Below are positions 57,701 to 64,000 of a stretch of 64,000 nt of DNA, in pieces (within the stretch, counting starts at the first letter, position 1; each line of letters starts with the position of its first letter). The notes below the pieces were generated by a model, which did not search any database, had not been told where the DNA came from, and saw nothing but the letters and a program-made list of their open reading frames with translations. The position numbers and the translations under genes are program-made. Origin of the DNA: Pseudomonas quebecensis (GTDB lineage Bacteria > Pseudomonadota > Gammaproteobacteria > Pseudomonadales > Pseudomonadaceae); the NCBI RefSeq assembly GCF_026410085.1, contig NZ_CP112866.1, positions 2,170,001 to 2,234,000 on the forward strand. Reading direction: 5' to 3'.

Positions 57701-59404
57701 ATGAACGCTATCAGCCTGGAACAACGCGAACGCATCTGGTTGGACGCTTATCTGCCCGGCGTCCCGGCCGATATCGACGCCGGCATCGAGGGCTACCCCT
57801 CACTGCGCGAGGTGTTCCTGGAGCACCTGGAAAAATTCCGCGAGCGCGTCGCCTACGTCAGCATCGGCACCGAAATGACCTACGCCGACTGGCAGGTGCA
57901 AGGCTTTGCCTTTGCTGCCTGGCTGCAGGCCCAGGGCGTACAGCGCGGCGACCGCGTGGCACTGATGATGCCCAACTGCCTGCAGTACCCGATCTGCCTG
58001 CTCGGCACAATCCTGGCGGGAGCGGTGGTGGTCAACGTCAACCCGCTGTACACCGCCCATGAGCTCAAACATCTGCTCAAGGACAGTGGCGCCGAAACCG
58101 TGGTGATCTTCGAAAACTTCGCCCACACCCTGGAAAAAGTCATCGAAGGCAGCAGCGTCAAACGCGTGGTGATCGCGGCCATCGGCGACCTGCTCGGCAC
58201 CTTCAAGGGCGCCGCCATGAACTTCATCCTGCGCCGCGTACAAAAGCAGGTGCCGGCCTTTACCTTGCGTGGCTCGGTGCGCTTCAAGCGGGCGTTGCAA
58301 CAGGGCAGGGCGCTTGACCCGCAGCCAGTGGCCATGCATCTGGATGACCTGGCGTTTCTGCAGTACACCGGCGGCACCACCGGCGATGCCAAAGGCGTGA
58401 TGCTCAGCCATCGCAACATCATCGCCAACCTGTTGCAGGCCAAGGCGTGGGTCGGCGACCAGTTGGATCAGGACAAGCAGGAAACCAACGTGACCTTGCT
58501 GCCGCTGTATCACATCTTTTCCCTGACGGTGAACTGCCTGATGTTCATGTGCCTGGGCGGGCGCAATATCCTGATCGCCAACCCTCGGGATGTGAAGCGG
58601 GTGCAGATGATTCTGCGCAAGGAGCGTTTCAACGGGATTGCCGGGGTCAACACACTGTTCAATGGGTTGCTGGAAAACCCGGAATTCTGCGCGCGGGACT
58701 TCTCCGACCTGCGCATGGTCATCGCCGGCGGCATGGCCACGCACACCGCTGTGGCCAAGCGCTGGAAGGAAGTCACCGGGCTGCCGATCATCGAAGGCTA
58801 TGGCCTCACCGAGTGCTCGCCGGTGGTGAGCATCAGCCCCATCGATATTTCGCGCATGCGCGAGATGGACTTCACCGGCAGCATCGGCGTGCCGTTGCCG
58901 TCCACTTGGGTGCGTTTTATGCGCGAGGACGGCGAATTGGCCGACATCGGCGAGCAGGGTGAGCTGCAAGTGCGCGGCCCACAGGTGATGCAGGGCTACT
59001 GGAAACGCCCCAGGGAAACCGCCGAAGTGCTGGATGCCGAAGGCTGGCTGGCCACCGGCGATATCGGCGTGATGGACGAACGTGGCTATATCCGCCTGGT
59101 GGATCGTAAAAAAGACATGATCCTGGTCTCAGGCTTCAACGTGTACCCCAACGAAATCGAAGACGTGGTGGCCCTGCACCCCGGCGTGGCCGAAGTGGCG
59201 GCGATTGGCGTGGAGGACGGCGTGACCGGGGAGAAGGTCAAGATTGTCGTGGTGCGCAAGGACCCGAGCCTGACCCAGGAGCAAATACTCGCCCACTGCC
59301 GGGAATACCTGACCGGTTACAAAGTGCCGCGTTACGTGGAATTCCGTACTACCGAACTGCCCAAGACCACCGTGGGCAAAGTCCTGCGCCGCGCGTTGCG
59401 CTGA
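57701..59404 (+). CDS. fadD: Long-chain acyl-CoA ligase, FadD type
   Basis: A 567-residue AMP-dependent fatty-acyl-CoA synthetase. The ATP-binding signature YTGGTTGDAKGVMLSH is near residue 221, followed by YGLTECSPVV, and the C-terminal lid with DMILVSGFNVYPNEIED and KTTVGKVLRR. It activates the fatty acid before beta-oxidation. Last gene of the operon; 31 nt after the thiolase. A strong hairpin lies 23 nt downstream. Confidence 0.93.
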   Translation: MNAISLEQRERIWLDAYLPGVPADIDAGIEGYPSLREVFLEHLEKFRERVAYVSIGTEMTYADWQVQGFAFAAWLQAQGVQRGDRVALMMPNCLQYPICLLGTILAGAVVVNVNPLYTAHELKHLLKDSGAETVVIFENFAHTLEKVIEGSSVKRVVIAAIGDLLGTFKGAAMNFILRRVQKQVPAFTLRGSVRFKRALQQGRALDPQPVAMHLDDLAFLQYTGGTTGDAKGVMLSHRNIIANLLQAKAWVGDQLDQDKQETNVTLLPLYHIFSLTVNCLMFMCLGGRNILIANPRDVKRVQMILRKERFNGIAGVNTLFNGLLENPEFCARDFSDLRMVIAGGMATHTAVAKRWKEVTGLPIIEGYGLTECSPVVSISPIDISRMREMDFTGSIGVPLPSTWVRFMREDGELADIGEQGELQVRGPQVMQGYWKRPRETAEVLDAEGWLATGDIGVMDERGYIRLVDRKKDMILVSGFNVYPNEIEDVVALHPGVAEVAAIGVEDGVTGEKVKIVVVRKDPSLTQEQILAHCREYLTGYKVPRYVEFRTTELPKTTVGKVLRRALR

Positions 59405-59426
59405 TGTAAATGTATGCAGCTGATCT

Positions 59427-59459
59427 AAAGGTGGGAGGGGCAAGCCCCCTCCCACCTTT
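59427..59459. terminator. Perfect REP-type hairpin after fadD
   Basis: AAAGGTGGGAGGGG (59427-59440) and CCCCTCCCACCTTT (59446-59459) form a perfect 14-pair stem with a five-base loop. It is a REP-like sequence, unusually symmetric, at the end of the beta-oxidation operon. Confidence 0.7.
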
Positions 59460-59540
59460 GATAGCCATTCCAGGCGATGTGGTTTCAGCTGATACTCCGA
59501 GGTGCCTGGGTGTGGTGCCGCTTCGCAGCCCAGCGCAGGG

Positions 59541-59576
59541 CAAGCCTGCTCACCACAGCAAGCCTGCTCACCACAG
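59541..59576. repeat. Perfect 18-bp tandem repeat
   Basis: CAAGCCTGCTCACCACAG occurs twice with no gap (59541-59558, 59559-59576). It lies between fadD and the Gfo/Idh gene, within a longer intergenic element of a kind common in fluorescent pseudomonads. No coding role. Confidence 0.85.
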
Positions 59577-59611
59577 AATTATTTGTCAGTCTTTAGGGTT
59601 TGCGTGGAGTG

Positions 59612-60727
59612 TCAGACCGCGTTTACGTTGACCCAGCGTTCCTCGCGGGCCGCCAGGCGAATCGCGGTCGCCAGCCGCTCCACGGCCCACGCCGCTTCAA
59701 AGTCAGTGCCGTCCGCGCCCTGGCCGGCCACGGCCATGAGCAGCTCGTGCACTTCCAGTGTTTTCAATTCGTTGTAGCCCAGTTGGTGCCCCGCCGCCGG
59801 GCTGAAGGCGGCGTAACCGGGCAGGGCGGGGCCGGCCAGCAGGCGCTGGAAACCTTCCTGGCCGACGCGGCACAGGCGCAGTTCATTCAAACGTTCCTGA
59901 TCGAACGCCAATGTGCCCTGTGTGCCGCTGATCTCGACACTCAGATGGTTCTTATAACCGTGCTTGAGCCAACTGCTGCTCACCGTGCCGCGTGCGCCAT
60001 TGGTGAAGCGCAGCAGGGCATGCACCTGGTCGTCCACCGCGATGACTTTGCGTTCGGCGCTGCCGGTAACCGCAGGGCGTTGGCGGTGGACGGTCTGGGT
60101 GTCGGCGCACACGCTAGCCACTTCGCCCACCAGGTAACGCGCCATCGACAACACGTGGCTGCCCAGGTCCGCCAGGGCGCCGCCGGCGTGTTCCACTTCG
60201 CAGCGCCATGACCACGGCGACTGCGGGTCGGCCATAAAGTCTTCGCTGAATTCACCCTGGAAACTGATGATCTCGCCCAGCTCGCCATTGGCGATCATTT
60301 GCCGCGCCAGGCCAATCATGGGGTTGTGCTGATAGTTGTAACCGACCCGCGTCACCACCCCGGCGGTGCTCGCTGCACGGCGCATGGCGTCGGCCTGTTC
60401 AAGGCTGACGGCCAGGGGTTTTTCGCAGTACACCGCTTTACCGGCGGCAATCGCGGCCATGGCCATGGGGTAATGCAAGTGGTTAGGTGTGGTGATAGCC
60501 ACGACATCCACGGCCGGGTCTTCGATCAGCGCCTGCCAATCGCCATGGGCCTTGGCAAAGCCCCAGGCGTGGGCGCAGCGCTGCGCACGCTCGGTGTCGG
60601 CGTCGGCCAGGGCGGCCAGCTTGAGGTGCACCGGCAGTTCGAATACCGCCCGGGCGTTATTGAACGCCAGGGCGTGGGCACGGCCCATGAAGCCTGTGCC
60701 GATCAGGCCGATTCCGAGTTCGCGCAT
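59612..60727 (-). CDS. Gfo/Idh/MocA-family NAD(P)-dependent oxidoreductase
   Basis: A 371-residue oxidoreductase: N-terminal Rossmann domain with GLIGTGFMGRAH (about 7-18) and the family CEKPLAVS with the catalytic lysine, then a C-terminal alpha/beta sheet domain. The family oxidises sugars, inositols or derivatives; the substrate is not readable. Two identical GGAATAAAAATTC elements lie upstream (60771 and 60800), suggesting repression by an RpiR/IolR-like regulator, although the regulator gene is not here. Convergent with fadD. Confidence 0.85.
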   Translation of the reverse strand: MRELGIGLIGTGFMGRAHALAFNNARAVFELPVHLKLAALADADTERAQRCAHAWGFAKAHGDWQALIEDPAVDVVAITTPNHLHYPMAMAAIAAGKAVYCEKPLAVSLEQADAMRRAASTAGVVTRVGYNYQHNPMIGLARQMIANGELGEIISFQGEFSEDFMADPQSPWSWRCEVEHAGGALADLGSHVLSMARYLVGEVASVCADTQTVHRQRPAVTGSAERKVIAVDDQVHALLRFTNGARGTVSSSWLKHGYKNHLSVEISGTQGTLAFDQERLNELRLCRVGQEGFQRLLAGPALPGYAAFSPAAGHQLGYNELKTLEVHELLMAVAGQGADGTDFEAAWAVERLATAIRLAAREERWVNVNAV

Positions 60728-61020
60728 AGCCTTTGATCCTTTGGATTATTGTTGTGAGAGCGGCTATTAATGGAATAAAAATTCTCATAATTCAATAGAT
60801 GGAATAAAAATTCAGATAGCCCAGCACAATCAGCCTGACGAATGCGGCCATATTCACCGCATGGCCAAACGCCGCCAGTTAACAAAAGATAACGTAGCGC
60901 TGATTGTCAGACGATTCCAAAGCCCGATAGGATGGCCCCTGCTTCCTCCAGGCGCTCTAGATTGCAGGTTTCAGAGCCCGGGATGGCAAGACCTAACAAT
61001 AATAAATGGGAGAAAGGTCT
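60728..61020. promoter_or_regulatory. Divergent spacer before the YCF48 gene
   Basis: A 293-base gap, free of genes, with the operator pair at 60771-60813 on the Gfo/Idh side. TTGTCA (60904-60909) and TAGGAT (60928-60933), 18 bases apart, might be a promoter for the YCF48-MMPL transcript. Confidence 0.35.
60771..60813. promoter_or_regulatory. Duplicate operator upstream of the Gfo/Idh gene
   Basis: TGGAATAAAAATTC occurs at 60771-60784 and 60800-60813, 29 bases apart, in the same orientation. Each has GAAT/ATTC symmetry. The pair begins 44 bases upstream of the gene start. GGAA-N6-TTCC is the known site of RpiR-type IolR regulators; here the last C pair is not complete. Confidence 0.5.
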
Positions 61021-62076
61021 ATGAGTGAGCCTGTCATGGGTTGGGTTGTCTGCCGCCCACGCGCCGCACGCAGGGTTGCGTTGCTGGCCACAGCGCTCTC
61101 GCTGTTTGGGGCTGTCGCGTTGTCGACCGCCGTCCAGGCCGCCAGCGATACCCCCGCCGCCGCGGTGTTTGCGATTGAATCCCCCAAGGCCGCCAAAGGC
61201 CTGATGATCGACGTAGTCCACGCCGGCAAGCGCCTGGTGGCGGTCGGTGATCGCGGGCATATCCTCTATTCCGATGACCAGGGCGCCACCTGGGCCCAGG
61301 CCAAGGTCCCCACCCGGCAACTGCTTACCGCTGTATTTTTCGTCGATGACAAACACGGCTGGGCCGTCGGCCACGATGCGCAGATCCTCGCCAGCAGCGA
61401 CGGCGGCGCCACCTGGACCCAGCAGTATCAAGACCTCAAGCGCGAAGCGCCGTTGCTCGACGTGTGGTTCAAGAACGCCAGCCACGGCCTGGCCGTCGGC
61501 GCTTACGGTGCGCTGCTGGAAACCAACGACGGCGGCAACAGCTGGGAAGACGTCAGCGACCGCCTCGACAACGAAGACCAGTTCCACCTCAACGCCATCG
61601 CCGCCATCAAGGACGCCGGGCTGTTTATCGTCGGCGAGCAGGGCAGCATGTTCCGTTCCAGCGACGACGGCCAGACCTGGGAAAAACTCGAAGGTCCCTA
61701 CGAGGGCTCGCTGTTTGGCGTGATCGGCACCGCACAACCTCAAACCCTGCTGGCCTACGGCTTGCGCGGCAACCTTTACCGCTCCACGGATTTCGGCGGC
61801 ACGTGGGAGCAGGTCGAGCTCAACGCCGCGCGCGGCGCCCTGGAGTTCGGTCTGTCGGGCGCCACCTTGCTGGAGGATGGCTCGCTGGTGGTGGTCGGCA
61901 ACGGCGGCAGCGTGGTGGTCAGCCACGACGACGGCCAGACCTTCAGCGTGTTCAACCGCCCGGACCGCATCTCCCTCTCGGCGGTGACCGCCGCAGGCAA
62001 TGGCAACCTGATTCTGGCCGGGCAGGGCGGCGTTCGCGTCGCCAGGCCAACGGGCGCCGAACTCGAAAAACAATAA
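61021..62076 (+). CDS. YCF48/BNR-repeat beta-propeller protein, exported
   Basis: A 351-residue protein with a signal peptide (about 20-42, ending STAVQA) and repeated propeller blades: SDDQGATWAQ, SSDGGATWTQ, TNDGGNSWED, SSDDGQTWEK, STDFGGTWEQ, SHDDGQTFSV. This is the YCF48/Hcf136-like or sialidase-type fold, which binds proteins or ligands in the periplasm. GGGAGAAAGG precedes the ATG. It lies 15 nt before an MMPL exporter gene, so it is probably a periplasmic partner of that transporter. Confidence 0.85.
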   Translation: MSEPVMGWVVCRPRAARRVALLATALSLFGAVALSTAVQAASDTPAAAVFAIESPKAAKGLMIDVVHAGKRLVAVGDRGHILYSDDQGATWAQAKVPTRQLLTAVFFVDDKHGWAVGHDAQILASSDGGATWTQQYQDLKREAPLLDVWFKNASHGLAVGAYGALLETNDGGNSWEDVSDRLDNEDQFHLNAIAAIKDAGLFIVGEQGSMFRSSDDGQTWEKLEGPYEGSLFGVIGTAQPQTLLAYGLRGNLYRSTDFGGTWEQVELNAARGALEFGLSGATLLEDGSLVVVGNGGSVVVSHDDGQTFSVFNRPDRISLSAVTAAGNGNLILAGQGGVRVARPTGAELEKQ

Positions 62077-62091
62077 GAAGGCAGAGAAAGC

Positions 62092-64000
62092 ATGAGCAGT
62101 CATCACAACGATAAAGCGACCTTTCTTGAGCGCCTGATCTTCAATAATCGCCCGGCGGTGATCGTGATCTGCCTGCTGGTGAGTGTGTTCCTGTTCTGGC
62201 AGGCGACGTTGATTCGCCCGTCCACCAGCTTCGAAAAAATGATCCCCCTCAAGCACCCCTTCATCGAAAAAATGATGGAGCATCGCAACGACCTGGCCAA
62301 CCTGGGCAACACGGTGCGTATCTCGGTGGAAGCCAAGGACGGTGACATTTTCACTAAGGAGTACATGGAGACTCTGCGGCAGATCAACGACGAGGTGTTC
62401 TATATCTCCGGCGTCGACCGCTCGGGCCTCAAGTCGCTGTGGAGCCCCAGCGTGCGCTGGACCGAAGTGACCGAAGAAGGCTTCGCCGGTGGTGAGGTGA
62501 TCCCGCAGAGCTACAACGGCTCGCCGCAAAGCCTCGATCAACTGCGTAACAACGTGCTTAAGTCCGGCCAGGTCGGGCGCCTGGTGGCCAACGATTTCAA
62601 GTCGAGCATCGTCGATATTCCGCTGCTGGAGTCGTACCCGGACCCGCAGGACCAGGGCAAGTTGCTCGCCCTGGATTACCAGAAGTTTTCCCACGAGCTT
62701 GAAGACAAGATCCGCACCAAGTTCGAAGCGCAAAACCCCAACGTGAAAATCCATATCGTTGGCTTTGCCAAGAAGGTCGGCGACCTGATCGACGGCCTGA
62801 TCATGGTCGTGCTGTTCTTCGGTATCGCCTTCATGATCACCCTGGTGCTGCTGTACTGGTTCACCTGGTGTATCCGCAGCACCATCGCCGTGCTGATCAC
62901 CACCCTGGTGGCGGTGGTCTGGCAGCTGGGGTTGATGCATGCGGTGGGCTTCGGGCTGGACCCTTACTCGATGCTGGTGCCGTTCCTGATCTTCGCCATC
63001 GGCATTTCCCACGGCGTGCAAAAGATCAACGGCATCGCCCTGCAATCGAGCGACGCCGACAACGCCCTGACCGCTGCGCGCCGCACGTTCCGCCAGTTGT
63101 TCCTGCCGGGCATGATCGCCATTCTCGCCGACGCCGTGGGCTTTATCACCCTGCTGATCATCGACATCGGCGTGATCCGCGAGCTGGCCATCGGCGCCTC
63201 CATCGGCGTGGCGGTGATCGTGTTCACCAACCTGATCCTGTTGCCGGTGGCGATTTCCTACGTCGGCATCAGCAAGCGCGCCATCGAGCGCAGTAAAAAG
63301 GATGCGCATCGTGAGCATCGTTTCTGGCGCCTGCTGTCCAGGTTCGCCAGTGCCAAAGTCGCGCCGGTCTCGATCCTGCTGGCCCTGGTCGCTTTCGGCG
63401 GCGGCCTCTGGTACAGCCAGCACCTGAAGATCGGCGACCTCGACCAGGGCGCGCCGGAACTGCGCCCGGACTCGCGTTACAACAAAGACAACAACTTCAT
63501 CATCAGCAACTACTCCACCAGCTCCGACGTGCTGGTGGTGATGGTCAAGACCAAGGCCGAAGGCTGCTCGCGCTATGAAGCCATGGCGCCCATCGACCAG
63601 TTGATGTGGAAGATGCAGAACACCGAGGGCGTGCAGTCGGCGATCTCGCTGGTCACCGTGTCCAAGCAAATGATCAAGGGCATGAACGAGGGCAACCTGA
63701 AATGGGAAACCCTGTCGCGCAACCCCGATGTGCTGAACAACTCCATCGCCCGCGCCGACGGCCTGTACAACAACAATTGTTCCCTCGCGCCGGTGCTGGT
63801 GTTCCTCAACGACCACAAGGCCGAGACCCTCGACCGCGCGGTGCATGCGGTGCAGGAATTCGCCAGGGAAAACAACAAGGACGGCCTGGAATTTATCCTG
63901 GCCGCCGGTAACGCCGGCATCGAAGCGGCCACCAACGAGGTGATCAAGGAGTCGGAGCTGATCATCCTGATCCTGGTGTACCTGTGCGTGGCGACCATGT
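62092..64000 (+). CDS. MMPL/RND-family exporter, truncated at the window end
   Basis: The first 636 codons of a large RND-superfamily transporter. It begins MSSHHNDKATFLERLIFNN, with a first membrane segment (VIVICLLVSVFLFW), a periplasmic loop, then a membrane bundle with LDPYSMLVPFLIFAIGISHGVQ typical of the MMPL/SSD class, and a second half-repeat beginning at about 425. It should export lipids or hydrophobic molecules using the proton gradient. AGAGAAAGC precedes the ATG. The stop is outside the window. Confidence 0.9.
   Translation, partial: MSSHHNDKATFLERLIFNNRPAVIVICLLVSVFLFWQATLIRPSTSFEKMIPLKHPFIEKMMEHRNDLANLGNTVRISVEAKDGDIFTKEYMETLRQINDEVFYISGVDRSGLKSLWSPSVRWTEVTEEGFAGGEVIPQSYNGSPQSLDQLRNNVLKSGQVGRLVANDFKSSIVDIPLLESYPDPQDQGKLLALDYQKFSHELEDKIRTKFEAQNPNVKIHIVGFAKKVGDLIDGLIMVVLFFGIAFMITLVLLYWFTWCIRSTIAVLITTLVAVVWQLGLMHAVGFGLDPYSMLVPFLIFAIGISHGVQKINGIALQSSDADNALTAARRTFRQLFLPGMIAILADAVGFITLLIIDIGVIRELAIGASIGVAVIVFTNLILLPVAISYVGISKRAIERSKKDAHREHRFWRLLSRFASAKVAPVSILLALVAFGGGLWYSQHLKIGDLDQGAPELRPDSRYNKDNNFIISNYSTSSDVLVVMVKTKAEGCSRYEAMAPIDQLMWKMQNTEGVQSAISLVTVSKQMIKGMNEGNLKWETLSRNPDVLNNSIARADGLYNNNCSLAPVLVFLNDHKAETLDRAVHAVQEFARENNKDGLEFILAAGNAGIEAATNEVIKESELIILILVYLCVATM

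Noticed and set aside
60728..61020. Sigma-54 promoter for the YCF48 gene
   Set aside because: TGGC occurs twice (TGGCCCCTGC, TGGCAAGACC), but neither has GC at the right distance.
60907..63846. A 979-codon open frame on the minus strand, antisense to the YCF48 and MMPL genes
   Set aside because: Its translation is His-, Gly-, Asp- and Gln-rich without recognisable domains, it has no ribosome site, and the plus strand holds two clear protein families. It is an effect of high GC at third codon positions.

Overview
The window is one continuous stretch of a high-GC gammaproteobacterial chromosome. The Pseudomonas fluorescens group fits best. The protein families and gene orders are typical of Pseudomonas, and the spacers carry the short GTGGGAGG/GGCTTGCCCCCG palindromes (REP elements) common in that group. 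Coding density is high, starts and stops often overlap (ATGA, CTAG), and I see no rRNA, tRNA, CRISPR array or insertion sequence.

Layout. 1-4890: end of an upstream gene, a PLP-dependent amino-acid deaminase, a KDG-type sugar kinase, a parvulin and an orphan hybrid histidine kinase. 5033-10909: a 3-hydroxybutyrate/acetoacetate catabolic operon (GntP-type permease, 3-hydroxybutyrate dehydrogenase, acetoacetyl-CoA synthetase) with its sigma-54 activator (HbcR type) and a recognisable -24/-12 promoter. 10947-16474: a Yej-type peptide ABC importer. 16603-18433: a second parvulin, a DUF1543 protein and an aldo/keto reductase. 18485-39346: a type VI secretion locus in the order of the P. aeruginosa HSI-II cluster: divergent hcp, then tssA-B-C-E-F-G-clpV, a sigma-54 activator, a 43-residue lipoprotein, tagH, tssJ-K-L-M, a PP2C phosphatase and a short Ser/Thr kinase. 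No VgrG, PAAR or effector gene is present. 39343-42361: two small unknown genes and a fusion of a PTS EIIC transporter to a c-di-GMP EAL domain.

42358-59404 is a lipid and hydrocarbon region. A minus-strand operon encodes a Baeyer-Villiger-type flavin monooxygenase, an SDR dehydrogenase and a protein with a full diiron-carboxylate signature; a membrane-anchored alpha/beta hydrolase is divergent from it. Next come alkane hydroxylase AlkB, two tandem PraB-type secreted proteins and a FadL-type outer-membrane channel. A five-gene operon (acyl-CoA dehydrogenase, FabG-like dehydrogenase, MaoC hydratase, thiolase, acyl-CoA ligase) supplies a complete beta-oxidation spiral. Together they would take an alkane or long-chain lipid from uptake through oxidation to acetyl-CoA, though no rubredoxin or alcohol/aldehyde dehydrogenase for terminal oxidation is in the window. 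Upstream of alkB and of the beta-oxidation operon I found the same 22-bp inverted repeat, ATTTCA-N10-TGAA(A/T)T, in AT-rich DNA, with a degenerate copy in the monooxygenase/hydrolase divergent promoter. This suggests an undescribed shared regulator.

59612-64000: a Gfo/Idh/MocA oxidoreductase with two GGAA-type operator repeats upstream, then a YCF48-like beta-propeller protein and an MMPL/RND exporter cut by the window end. Functions are assigned by reading motifs and gene order; no database search was run.
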